A stretch of 64,000 nucleotides of DNA from the NCBI RefSeq assembly GCF_900096905.1, contig NZ_FMYI01000007.1:57651-121650 (forward strand), written 5' to 3'. Position 1 is the stretch's first letter. Each line of letters begins with the position of its first letter. Both the position numbers and the translations under genes were made by a program. Shown piece by piece: positions 16,990 to 25,966 of the stretch. The notes below the pieces were generated by a model. It was not told where the DNA came from and did not search any database. It saw only the letters and a list, made by a program, of their open reading frames with translations. The stretch comes from Pelagirhabdus alkalitolerans (GTDB lineage: Bacteria; Bacillota; Bacilli; Bacillales; Amphibacillaceae).

Positions 16990-19038
16990 TTAATTAAAAT
17001 CACGAGGGATCTCTTTTTTCCATGTTTTACTTGTTACTTCTTTATCATTTAAAAAAGCTGTGATTTGGCTTGTTAGATAAAATGTGTCGTGATCTGAAGT
17101 CATCTCACTAAACGTCTCAACGCGGGTTTGCCAATCACCGCGTCCGACTGTTAGGGCCCACTCACATTGAGCTTTGGCACTTAATGGGTCATTCTCTTTA
17201 ATGGTATACGTATTTTTATTAATACTACCGTGTTCAATGCCGTTCGACGGGAGGCGACGATTTCCTTCATCGGAATAATCGACAACTTTCCATGTCGAAT
17301 CAATTGGTTGATGGATAATATCGTACGTTCTTGTTTCGCCTCTTAGGATTTCACGATCCATAATCGGAGCCGTTTCAGGTGCATCAAACGTTCTCACCTG
17401 TTGATCAAGACCATTTTCAGTCCGAACAGGCATATCTAAGTGTGTCTGTTCACCTGTTATTAAAGTTAAGGTCACTGGCTTTGGTGATGGCCATGCCTTT
17501 GTCCAATACGTCGGTGAAATAGCGACTTCAAGCTGGTGGCCTTTTGGTATTTGCTGACCAAGTGCATCTAATTTCACCTTAACATCATACGTTTTCCCTG
17601 TACTTAACGCCTCTGGATGCTCGTGTGAACGATAATGATTTAAGTTTAACATCCCCCAGCTAATTAGCGTTGATTCGCCTGTTGGTGCTTTGTCCATTAA
17701 CCGAACAGCAATCATAGCATTCTCCTCGTCACTTTGCAGTTGACAAGAAAAGACAGGTTCGCCTAGAAAATCGGTCGTTTCTTCAAGTGGTTCAGAAAGG
17801 AACGTGATCGCTTTACCATTTTCCAATCGTTGATCAGCAGGCAAGTCACCCGGTTGACCAAATGGACAAAATGTTCCGGCATAAAAACCATGTTCTTGAA
17901 CACTAGGAATCGTAATTGCCTCTGAGACTTGATGGTCTTCGGTTAAACGATCTGTTTTAAAATAATACGACTTGTTTTCAACGGTTTCGCTTGGCCAGCT
18001 TGCTTCACCAACCCAACGGCCGGGGCGCTTATCGTAACTAACAGCAGGTTTTTCACTATCTTGAATCCATGCGGTTAATTTCGGTTCAGACATAATGCCT
18101 GTATCAATATCTTTTAACCAATAATCCCACCATCTTAGCGCTTCTTGAAGAAAACCAATCGCAGGATCAGGCGTTGCCACTTCAGGGTATTCATGTGCCC
18201 AAGGCCCGATTAATCCTTTACTATTTGGCAAGTGCTCAAGCATTCTAAAAATAGGATCGGTGTAAGCATCCTGCCAGCCTCCAACAGCAAAAACAGGAAT
18301 ATCAACTTTCTGATAATCTTCATTGATTGATCCGTGTTTCCAATACGCATCACGTCTTTGATGCGATAACCATTCTTCAACAAATGGTGGTGTATTCTCC
18401 ACACGATCAATCCAATTTTCATACCAACTCTCACCAACTACTGCGGGATCTTGTGGTCTAGCGTTATACGTAAACATGGTCGATGCCCACCATAGCATAT
18501 CTGAAGCGAGGATATTCCCGCCACGGTAGTGAACGTCATCGTGATAACGATCATCCGTTGAGCAAAGTGTGATCACCGTTTTAAGTGCAGGGTGTTGTCT
18601 ACTTGCAACTTGCAGGCTATTAAAGCCTCCCCAAGACTTTCCGAACATGCCCACTTTACCAGTTGAGAATGGTTGTTTAATAATCCAATCGATCACTTCA
18701 AGGGCATCATCTTGTTCTTCTTTTAAATATTCATCAAATAAAATGCCGTCCGAGTCACCAGTCCCTCTAATATCAACGCGAATACTGGCATAACCATGTC
18801 CTGCAAAATATGGGTGGCGAGCTGAATCGCGGATCGCCGTAAAATCATTTTTACGGTAAGGCAAGTATTCTAAAAGGGCTGGAACGGGGTGTTCTTCAGC
18901 ATCTTTTGGTAACCAAATCGTTGCCGCTAATTTTAAACCGTTTGAGAGCGGGATCATCACATGCTCTCTTTTTTCTACCTCACGTGGGAAATCGGTTTTC
19001 ACACGTCGTTGCTCTGAATCTTGAATGTTAAATACCAT
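16990..19038 (-). CDS. CocE/NonD family X-Pro dipeptidyl-peptidase-like hydrolase
   Basis: 682-residue alpha/beta hydrolase. The nucleophile Ser135 is in GMFGKSWGGFNS, the oxyanion/RGTG segment SIRVDIRGTGDSDG precedes it, and the histidine region is GPWAHEYP. The C-terminal jelly-roll domain (about 400-560) is that of the X-prolyl peptidase/cocaine esterase family. No signal peptide, so cytoplasmic. Substrate could be an ester, amide or proline peptide. It follows a TetR gene by 15 bases with AGGAGGTACC as ribosome site, so it is presumably under that repressor. Confidence 0.88.
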   Translation of the reverse strand: MVFNIQDSEQRRVKTDFPREVEKREHVMIPLSNGLKLAATIWLPKDAEEHPVPALLEYLPYRKNDFTAIRDSARHPYFAGHGYASIRVDIRGTGDSDGILFDEYLKEEQDDALEVIDWIIKQPFSTGKVGMFGKSWGGFNSLQVASRQHPALKTVITLCSTDDRYHDDVHYRGGNILASDMLWWASTMFTYNARPQDPAVVGESWYENWIDRVENTPPFVEEWLSHQRRDAYWKHGSINEDYQKVDIPVFAVGGWQDAYTDPIFRMLEHLPNSKGLIGPWAHEYPEVATPDPAIGFLQEALRWWDYWLKDIDTGIMSEPKLTAWIQDSEKPAVSYDKRPGRWVGEASWPSETVENKSYYFKTDRLTEDHQVSEAITIPSVQEHGFYAGTFCPFGQPGDLPADQRLENGKAITFLSEPLEETTDFLGEPVFSCQLQSDEENAMIAVRLMDKAPTGESTLISWGMLNLNHYRSHEHPEALSTGKTYDVKVKLDALGQQIPKGHQLEVAISPTYWTKAWPSPKPVTLTLITGEQTHLDMPVRTENGLDQQVRTFDAPETAPIMDREILRGETRTYDIIHQPIDSTWKVVDYSDEGNRRLPSNGIEHGSINKNTYTIKENDPLSAKAQCEWALTVGRGDWQTRVETFSEMTSDHDTFYLTSQITAFLNDKEVTSKTWKKEIPRDFN

Positions 19039-19053
19039 AGATGGTACCTCCTC

Positions 19054-19758
19054 TTAAGCTAAATTAGGTGAACGGTACTGAATGTGTTCACGCATATGTG
19101 CATGGGTAAATTGCAGTACGAGTTCACGGACGCTTTTTAATGTATGGTTTGTTGCGTCATATTTGGTCCAGTTGCGTCTGTTGTTAATAAAGGTCATCAT
19201 CGTACCTGTCCAGACCATAAAGGTAAGATCAGCTAATTTTTGAATGTCACGTGCTTCGACAAATCCTTCATCAACTGCAGGTTCAATGAATTGTTCACTT
19301 CGTTTTGCGAAACTTTCCTCTGTTAATAATGACCTAATTTCATCTGGTACATTGCTGAGGTCATTTGGGAAAATCGTGTAGTATTGATCGAGCAGTGTTT
19401 GAGCAGAACCGCCAATGTTATCGATAAATAGTGTTGCGTAAATATGAGGGGATTGAAAACTATGTTTACAAAAACATTCCCATGCATAAAGCCACTTTTC
19501 GAGTGTGTTTTGCCCTTTTTTTAAATAGATCGGGAGTTCATCACTATAGGGCTTGGTAAATCGAAGAGCCGCGTAGAATTTCAATTGAGACAAGTCATTG
19601 AAATAGTTATAGGCTGTTGAACTCGTATATCCCGCTAAATCAGCTACTTTTCGAATCGTCATCTGTTCAATTCCTTGTTCTAATACAACATCTGTTGCTG
19701 CATCGATAAAATATTCCCACATGCGCGTTCGTTGTCGTTCTTTGTTCGACTGAGCCAT
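19054..19758 (-). CDS. TetR family transcriptional regulator
   Basis: 234 residues. The N-terminal helix-turn-helix (about residues 27-55) reads EQMTIRKVADLAGYTSSTAYNYF; the rest is a ligand-binding dimerisation domain with no recognised ligand. It is the first gene of a two-gene operon with the CocE-type hydrolase. Two operator-like palindromes lie just upstream (19778-19808), indicating self-repression and joint control of the hydrolase. The inducer may be the hydrolase substrate. Confidence 0.9.
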   Translation of the reverse strand: MAQSNKERQRTRMWEYFIDAATDVVLEQGIEQMTIRKVADLAGYTSSTAYNYFNDLSQLKFYAALRFTKPYSDELPIYLKKGQNTLEKWLYAWECFCKHSFQSPHIYATLFIDNIGGSAQTLLDQYYTIFPNDLSNVPDEIRSLLTEESFAKRSEQFIEPAVDEGFVEARDIQKLADLTFMVWTGTMMTFINNRRNWTKYDATNHTLKSVRELVLQFTHAHMREHIQYRSPNLA

Positions 19759-19777
19759 GTTTGAACCTCCTTATATT

Positions 19778-19808
19778 ATGAACAAATTCATTTTATGAAC
19801 ATGTTCAT
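19778..19808. promoter_or_regulatory. Tandem TetR-type operators
   Basis: ATGAACAAATTCAT (19778-19791) and the perfect 14-base palindrome ATGAACATGTTCAT (19795-19808) lie 20-50 bases ahead of the TetR gene with a 17-base centre-to-centre spacing. Confidence 0.65.
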
Positions 19809-19857
19809 CAACATGAGATTAGTCTAATTGATTGGTTTACACTTGTCAAATTGACGT

Positions 19858-19892
19858 TAAAAAACCCCTGATGATTTAAGTCATCAGGGGTT
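19858..19892 (-). terminator. Terminator of prs
   Basis: AACCCCTGATGA / TCATCAGGGGTT hairpin followed on the minus strand by a T-run. Confidence 0.9.
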
Positions 19893-19899
19893 GAGTAGC

Positions 19900-20856
19900 C
19901 TAATAATTAAACAATGTACTAACAGGCTCTTCACGGTGTACGCGTGTAATCGCATCACCAAATAATGGTGCTGTAGATAAAATCGTCATTTTATCTAATT
20001 TATCTTCTTCTGGTACGACAATTGTATTGGTGACAACCATTTCTTTAATCGGTGATTCATCAATATACTTGGTTGAGATCCCCGATAGGACAGGGTGTGT
20101 ACACGTTGCATACACTTCTTTCGCGCCGTTTTTAATTAAAGCTTCTGCACCAGTGGATACGCGTCTTCCAGTATCGACAATGTCATCAATTAAAATCGCC
20201 GTTTTACCTTCGATATCCCCTACGACAGAAAGTTGAGGGTTATCATGTTCTCTTGGCCCACGACGATCTAAAATAGCAATCGGTGCATGAATTTCATCAG
20301 CAAAGCGACGCGCGCGCTTAACACTCCCATGGTCAGGTGCAACAACAACCACATCTTCTAAATGCTTTTCTTTAAAATAATCAGCTAGAATGGAAATACC
20401 ATTTAAATGATCAACTGGAATATCGAAAAATCCTTGTGTTTGACTCGCGTGAATATCCATTGACATGACACGATCAGCACCCGCACGTTCAATAATATCA
20501 GCCGTTAATTTGGCTGTGATGGGCTCTCTTGATTTCGTTTTACGATCCTGACGAGCATAACCATAGTAAGGGATGACAACATTAATGGATTTTGCTGATG
20601 CGCGTTTAAATGCATCAATCATGATTAGAAGCTCCATGATATGTTGATCGGAAGGGTCATTCGTTGATTGGATAATATATGTATCATATCCCCTGACCGT
20701 TTCTTCTATATTGATTTGAACTTCACCATCGCTAAATGTTTTAACGGTACATTGACCTAACTCGATCCCTAAATGATCGACAATTTCTTTTGCTAATGGT
20801 TTGTTTGAACTAAGGGTGAAAACTTTCATTTCATCACGTAATTTATTGGTAGACAC
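19900..20856 (-). CDS. prs: Ribose-phosphate pyrophosphokinase (PRPP synthetase)
   Basis: 318 residues, near the 317 of B. subtilis Prs. It makes PRPP from ribose 5-phosphate and ATP for purine, pyrimidine, His, Trp and NAD synthesis. Visible are the flexible-loop segment YGYARQDRKTKSREPITAKL, the metal/His site MDIHASQTQGFFDIPVDHL and the PRPP-binding loop ILIDDIVDTGRRVSTGAE. Start is GTG with AAAGGAG upstream. In Bacillus the main prs follows glmU; here it stands alone, so it may be a second paralogue. Confidence 0.94.
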   Translation of the reverse strand: MSTNKLRDEMKVFTLSSNKPLAKEIVDHLGIELGQCTVKTFSDGEVQINIEETVRGYDTYIIQSTNDPSDQHIMELLIMIDAFKRASAKSINVVIPYYGYARQDRKTKSREPITAKLTADIIERAGADRVMSMDIHASQTQGFFDIPVDHLNGISILADYFKEKHLEDVVVVAPDHGSVKRARRFADEIHAPIAILDRRGPREHDNPQLSVVGDIEGKTAILIDDIVDTGRRVSTGAEALIKNGAKEVYATCTHPVLSGISTKYIDESPIKEMVVTNTIVVPEEDKLDKMTILSTAPLFGDAITRVHREEPVSTLFNY

Positions 20857-20944
20857 CTATTATCGCTCCTTTTAATTCGACAAGATATGATCTGAATCCA
20901 TTGTAAAACAAATCACGTGATTTTGCTAGTTTTTATGAAATGAT

Positions 20945-20974
20945 TTGTGCTTTACAATCAGATCACTTTATAAT
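20945..20974 (+). promoter_or_regulatory. Possible promoter for the AraC-type regulator
   Basis: TTGTGC, an 18-base spacer and TATAAT. If used, translation must start downstream of it, which favours the TTG at 21012 over the ATG at 20940. Confidence 0.4.
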
Positions 20975-21011
20975 TAAAGAAATAACTACAAAAAAGAAAG
21001 TTGGGATCGCG

Positions 21012-21863
21012 TTGGATGATAAAATACGTTACACATTTTCACCACCAGAGAAGACACTCCCGATTTATTTAGATAGCGTTGGTTATAACCCACAAGAATT
21101 AGATTTTGACCGGCCTGAAGGGTATCCTTATTATCATTGGTTGCAGACGATTGAAGGTCAAGGAGTGATTGAATTTAATGATCGCAAGCTAGTTTTAGAT
21201 CGGCAGAAGGCGGTTCTTTTAGCACCTTACACGCCGCACCGGTATCATCCGAATTATGAACAAACGAGTGATTGGTCGACCGTTTATTTAACGTTTAGTG
21301 GAGAAGCCATTGATCAGATTTTAAATGCACTTGATATGAGTCATTCAGCTGTTTATCACGAAGAAGATCAGATTGATTTATTTTATCAGTCATTCCAAAC
21401 GTTTTTTAATACAATCGAATCCTCAAAAGAGGCGAGCCCGTTAATCGATTATGAATTATCAGGGAAATTGTATCAATTTCTCATGACTGTTAAAAAATAC
21501 GGAACGATTGACGAACAATTTTCAGCCAATCAATCATATGAAAAAATTAGACCGATCGTTGAATGGTTAGAGCAAGTGTATTCAGAAAATATCGGTTTAA
21601 TGGAAATATCTGAACAAGCCCACATGAGCTCACAACACTTAAATAAACTGTTCCACGATACATTCGGATTAAGCCCGTATGCGTTTTTAGTCCAACTAAG
21701 AATAAGAGAAGCGAAGCGGTTATTGTTAACAGATGTCAATTTAACTTTGAGAGAAATCGCTGAACAAGTTGGGTTTAACGCTGTTAGTCATTTTGTGACA
21801 ACCTTTAAAAACAAAGAAGGGATGACCCCAAAAAAGTACCGTGATCTTCATGCCTCTAAATGA
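21012..21863 (+). CDS. AraC family transcriptional regulator
   Basis: The N-terminal half is a cupin-type sensing domain (YHWLQTIEGQGVIEFNDRKL, APYTPHRYHPN) and the C-terminal ~100 residues hold two helix-turn-helix motifs (LMEISEQAHMSSQHLNKLF and LREIAEQVGFNAVSHFVTTF) of the AraC family. It probably activates the GH42 beta-galactosidase gene 130 bases downstream. The frame is open from an ATG at 20940, but a promoter overlaps that stretch and its translation looks unlike the family, so TTG 21012 is preferred with moderate confidence. Confidence 0.85.
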   Translation: MDDKIRYTFSPPEKTLPIYLDSVGYNPQELDFDRPEGYPYYHWLQTIEGQGVIEFNDRKLVLDRQKAVLLAPYTPHRYHPNYEQTSDWSTVYLTFSGEAIDQILNALDMSHSAVYHEEDQIDLFYQSFQTFFNTIESSKEASPLIDYELSGKLYQFLMTVKKYGTIDEQFSANQSYEKIRPIVEWLEQVYSENIGLMEISEQAHMSSQHLNKLFHDTFGLSPYAFLVQLRIREAKRLLLTDVNLTLREIAEQVGFNAVSHFVTTFKNKEGMTPKKYRDLHASK

Positions 21864-21992
21864 AGTTTAACTTTATGAAAGTAAGCAAGTAGATTTTACT
21901 ATTTCAATTTATGTGAAACCGTTTTATACTGTAATAAGTAAGTTAAATTAATTTATAATTTAACATAATAACCGACGTTAGGATGATTAAAA

Positions 21993-24050
21993 ATGTTTAA
22001 ACCATTTAATGAAAAAGTACCGAAAATGCTACATGGTGCTGACTATAATCCGGAACAATGGCTCGACTATCCTGAAATATTTGAAGAAGATTTAAGGTTG
22101 ATGAAACTTGCAAATGTCAATGTTATGTCAGTGGGGATCTTTTCATGGGCAAAACTAGAACCAGAAGAAGGCGTTTATGATTTTGAATGGATGGATCACG
22201 TTATTGACAGACTCTATGAGAATGGAATCAGTGTTTTCTTAGCAACGCCGAGTGGGGCGCGTCCGACTTGGATGTCAGAGAAGTATCCAGAAGTATTAAG
22301 AGTGGAATCCAATCGTGTTCGCAATTTACATGGTATGCGTCATAACCATTGCTACACATCACCTGTTTACCGAGAAAAAATTGAACAGATGAATACGAAA
22401 TTAGCTGAACGTTACAGCAAGCATCCTGGTGTGATTGCATGGCACATTTCAAACGAGTATGGTGGCGAGTGCCATTGTGATTATTGCCAAGCTGCATTTC
22501 GCGAATGGGTAAAAGATAAATACAAAACGTTAGATGCCTTAAACCATGCGTGGTGGACAACATTTTGGAGTCATACGTATACGAGCTTTTCTCAAGTTGA
22601 ATCACCAGCTCCTCACGGTGAGACGATGGTACATGGTCAAAATCTAGACTGGAAACGATTCGTGACGGATCAGACGCTTGATTTTTATCGTCATGAAATC
22701 AAACCATTACGTGCTAAAGATCCTAATATTCCAGTAACGGCTAACTTCATGGAATTATTTGAAGGATTAAATTATGATAAATTTGCAGATGATTTAGATG
22801 TGGTATCTTGGGATTCTTATCCAACTTGGCATGATTTTGAGGATGAACGAGGTGTTGCAAGCTATACAGCGATGAATCATGATTGGTTCCGCGCATTAAA
22901 AGGTGGAAAACCATTCTTGTTAATGGAATCGACACCGAGCTTAACGAACTGGCAAGACATCAGTAAGCTTAAAAAACCGGGCATGCATCTGCTTTCTTCA
23001 CTACAAGCTGTCGCACACGGATCCGATTCTGTCCAATATTTCCAGTGGCGTAAGAGCCGTGGCTCAAGTGAAAAATTCCACGGGGCTGTCGTTGATCACG
23101 TAGGCCACGAACATACACGTGTGTTTAAGGAAGTATCGGTTGTCGGTGAGACGTTAAGTCAGCTTGATGATCTGCCTGGTGCATCTGTTAAGCCTGAAGT
23201 CGCGATTATTTTTGATAATGAAAATAGATGGGCCATTAAAGATGCCCAAGGGCCGCGTAATATTGGTGTTCACTATGAAAAAACAGTTCATGAGCACTAT
23301 CAAGCTTTCTGGGAACAAGGTATTCCTGTTGATGTGATTGGGATGGATCGTGATTTATCCGATTATAAACTGGTTATTGCACCGATGCTTTATATGGTGA
23401 GAGAAGGTGTTGGCGAGAAGATTGAACAATTCACAAAGGCAGGCGGGACGTTTGTTTCGACTTACTGGTCCGGTATTGTAAATGAACATGATCTTTGCTT
23501 TTTAGGCGGATTTCCAGGCCCACTTCGTCAAACCCTCGGCATTTGGTCGGAAGAAATTGATGCCTTATATGACCATGAACAAAATGGTCTTTTATTTGAA
23601 GGTAAAAATAATTTGAGTTTATCAGGTCAGTATCAAATTAAAGAATTGTGTGACTTAATCCATCTTGAATCGGCAGAAGCTCTTGCCTATTATACCGATG
23701 ACTTTTATCAAGGACGTCCAGCCGTTACGGTTAATTCTTTTGGCAAGGGTCAAGCGTATTATTTAGCGGGTCGAACAACACTCGATTTCAACCGTGATTT
23801 TTACCGTCAATTAGCAAAAACAACTGGATTAAAACGAGTTGTGGAAACCCACTTACCTAAAGATGTGACGGCTACCATTCGTTCAAATGATACACATGAT
23901 TTTATCTTTATCCAAAACTTCTCAAATGAAGAAAAGCAAATGGATCTAGATCACTATTCATATGTTGATGTGGTAACGAATGAGCCAACTAATCAGAGTC
24001 TTTTATTAACGCCATATAGCATTCAAGTCTTAAAACGTAAACGATCATAA
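21993..24050 (+). CDS. GH42 beta-galactosidase
   Basis: 685-residue retaining glycosidase of family 42. The acid/base Glu155 is in WHISNEYGGE, the nucleophile Glu312 in FLLMESTPS, and four cysteines (120, 160, 162, 165) match the zinc cluster of the family. There is no signal peptide, so it works inside the cell on imported galactosides such as galacto-oligosaccharides or lactose. The preceding AraC gene is the likely activator; no dedicated transporter lies beside it. A terminator follows at 24067-24094. Confidence 0.95.
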   Translation: MFKPFNEKVPKMLHGADYNPEQWLDYPEIFEEDLRLMKLANVNVMSVGIFSWAKLEPEEGVYDFEWMDHVIDRLYENGISVFLATPSGARPTWMSEKYPEVLRVESNRVRNLHGMRHNHCYTSPVYREKIEQMNTKLAERYSKHPGVIAWHISNEYGGECHCDYCQAAFREWVKDKYKTLDALNHAWWTTFWSHTYTSFSQVESPAPHGETMVHGQNLDWKRFVTDQTLDFYRHEIKPLRAKDPNIPVTANFMELFEGLNYDKFADDLDVVSWDSYPTWHDFEDERGVASYTAMNHDWFRALKGGKPFLLMESTPSLTNWQDISKLKKPGMHLLSSLQAVAHGSDSVQYFQWRKSRGSSEKFHGAVVDHVGHEHTRVFKEVSVVGETLSQLDDLPGASVKPEVAIIFDNENRWAIKDAQGPRNIGVHYEKTVHEHYQAFWEQGIPVDVIGMDRDLSDYKLVIAPMLYMVREGVGEKIEQFTKAGGTFVSTYWSGIVNEHDLCFLGGFPGPLRQTLGIWSEEIDALYDHEQNGLLFEGKNNLSLSGQYQIKELCDLIHLESAEALAYYTDDFYQGRPAVTVNSFGKGQAYYLAGRTTLDFNRDFYRQLAKTTGLKRVVETHLPKDVTATIRSNDTHDFIFIQNFSNEEKQMDLDHYSYVDVVTNEPTNQSLLLTPYSIQVLKRKRS

Positions 24051-24066
24051 TTATAAAACAAGTTGG

Positions 24067-24094
24067 AAAGCTTTAGTAAATGCTAAAGCTTTTT
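24067..24094 (+). terminator. Terminator of the beta-galactosidase gene
   Basis: AAAGCTTTAG / CTAAAGCTTTTT hairpin with T-run. Confidence 0.85.
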
Positions 24095-24174
24095 CAATTT
24101 ATAAAACGAACGGGTTCATTTTTTGTTATAATGGATAGGAATTTAATAACGATTGATAAGTGGAGGCGATAATA

Positions 24175-25917
24175 GTGAGTTGGCAAACAACCTATGAAAA
24201 ATGGAAACAATTCAAACAGTTAGATCCTGAACTTAAACAACAGTTAGAAGAAATGAAAGATGATGAAGTGAAATTAGAAGATAGCTTTTATAAAGAATTA
24301 GAGTTTGGCACAGGTGGACTTAGAGGTGAGATCGGTCCTGGATCCAATCGATTAAATATTTATACCATTCGAAAGGCAGCAAAAGGGCTTGCTGATTATA
24401 TTGAATCACAAGGTGAAATTGCTAAACAAAAGGGCGTTGCGATTAGTTATGATTGTCGATTTAAATCACCCCTATTTGCAATGGAAACAGCCAAAACATT
24501 AGCCTCACAAGGTATTAAAGCGTATGTATTTGAATCCCTTCGCTCAACTCCAGAGTTGTCTTATGCGGTTCGTCATTTAAATACATACAGTGGTGTCATG
24601 GTGACGGCAAGCCATAATCCACCTGAATATAATGGATTTAAAGCATATAATCAATTTGGCGGTCAGTTGCCACCAGAAGAAGCTGAAGCAGTAATTGATT
24701 ATGTGAATCAAATTGATAATGAACTTGAAATCCAAGTTGAAGATGAAGCAACTTTAAAAGAAAAAGGACTCATTGAGATGATTGGTGAGACGGTCGATCG
24801 TGCCTATCAATCTAAACTCACTTCAGTTGTCCAAAATAAAGAGCTCATTCAAGAAATGGGTGACGACTTGTCGATTGTTTTCACACCTCTTCATGGGACA
24901 GGGAATGTTCCGATTAGACAAGCTTTAAAGCAGATGGGCTTTAACAATGTCAGTGTGGTTGCTTCACAAGAAGAACCCGATCCGAGATTTTCTACAGTGA
25001 AATCACCGAATCCTGAAGAAAATGAGGCATTTGAACTTGCGATTGAACAAGGGATTAAGCAGGATGCAGATGTATTAATCGGTACCGACCCCGACGCAGA
25101 TCGTGTAGGTGTTGCCGCATTAAATAATCAAGGTGAGTACGAAGTGTTAACGGGTAATCAAGTCGGTGCTCTCATGCTTGAATATTTAATTAAAGCAAAA
25201 AAAGCGAATCAAACGCTAGATAAAGGCGCAACTTTGATTAAAACGATTGTAACAAGCGAAATGGGCCGAGATATAGCAAAAGCAAACGGTATTGATACAA
25301 TCGATACATTAACAGGCTTTAAATTTATCGGGGAAAAAATTAAAGAATTTGAAGATCAACAAAACCGTTCATTTTTATTTGGCTACGAAGAAAGCTATGG
25401 TTATTTAGTCGAAGATTTTGTGCGTGATAAAGATGCCGTTCAAGCAGCGATGTTGATCGCAGAAGTTGCTGCCTTTTATAAAAATAAAGGAATGACACTT
25501 TATCAAGGTTTGCAAGCTATTTATGAAGAATATGGCTATTATTATGAAAGCTTGCAGGCTTTAACGTTAAAAGGAAAAGAAGGGGCAGAGAAGATCAATG
25601 AACTGCTCGTTAGCTTTAGAGAAGAGCCTCCTAAAGAAGTGGCTGAACAAGCTGTTGTTAAGATTGAAGATTACAAAACAAGTTGCCGTTTAGATGTTAA
25701 GAAAAACGTTGAGGAATCAATTGATTTACCAAAATCGAATGTTTTGAAATATTTCTTAGCTGATGGCTCTTGGTTCTGCGTTCGCCCATCTGGTACAGAA
25801 CCGAAAGTGAAGTTTTACTTTGCTGTAAACGGTGAAGCAGAATTTGAAACAAAATCAAAATTAAATAAATTAGAATTTGATGTGATGAAACGCGTACGTG
25901 AATTTGTCAACGCCTAA
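24175..25917 (+). CDS. pgcA: Phosphoglucomutase / phosphomannomutase PgcA type
   Basis: 580 residues, matching B. subtilis PgcA in length and sequence pattern. It interconverts glucose 6-phosphate and glucose 1-phosphate, supplying UDP-glucose for cell-wall glycolipid and teichoic acid. Visible are the substrate loop EFGTGGLRGEIG, the phosphoserine loop VTASHNPPEYNGFKAY, the metal loop GTDPDADRVGVA and the phosphate-binding RPSGTEPKVKFY. GTG 24175 is taken as start because GGAGG lies just upstream; an in-frame GTG at 24160 overlaps that site. Confidence 0.95.
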   Translation: MSWQTTYEKWKQFKQLDPELKQQLEEMKDDEVKLEDSFYKELEFGTGGLRGEIGPGSNRLNIYTIRKAAKGLADYIESQGEIAKQKGVAISYDCRFKSPLFAMETAKTLASQGIKAYVFESLRSTPELSYAVRHLNTYSGVMVTASHNPPEYNGFKAYNQFGGQLPPEEAEAVIDYVNQIDNELEIQVEDEATLKEKGLIEMIGETVDRAYQSKLTSVVQNKELIQEMGDDLSIVFTPLHGTGNVPIRQALKQMGFNNVSVVASQEEPDPRFSTVKSPNPEENEAFELAIEQGIKQDADVLIGTDPDADRVGVAALNNQGEYEVLTGNQVGALMLEYLIKAKKANQTLDKGATLIKTIVTSEMGRDIAKANGIDTIDTLTGFKFIGEKIKEFEDQQNRSFLFGYEESYGYLVEDFVRDKDAVQAAMLIAEVAAFYKNKGMTLYQGLQAIYEEYGYYYESLQALTLKGKEGAEKINELLVSFREEPPKEVAEQAVVKIEDYKTSCRLDVKKNVEESIDLPKSNVLKYFLADGSWFCVRPSGTEPKVKFYFAVNGEAEFETKSKLNKLEFDVMKRVREFVNA

Positions 25918-25923
25918 TCGTAA

Positions 25924-25966
25924 AGAGAGACCGCTTGTCTATTACTAGATAAGCGGTCTCTTTTTT
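25924..25966 (+). terminator. Terminator of pgcA
   Basis: AGAGACCGCTT / AAGCGGTCTCTTTTTT hairpin. It abuts the 3' end of the convergent EAL gene. Confidence 0.9.

Noticed and set aside
19900..20856. Primary prs next to glmU
   Set aside because: No glmU or ribosomal L25 gene is adjacent; called as stand-alone prs, possibly a paralogue.
22228..22605. Minus-strand frame inside the beta-galactosidase gene
   Set aside because: Complete antisense overlap with a conserved GH42 catalytic region; no ribosome site.
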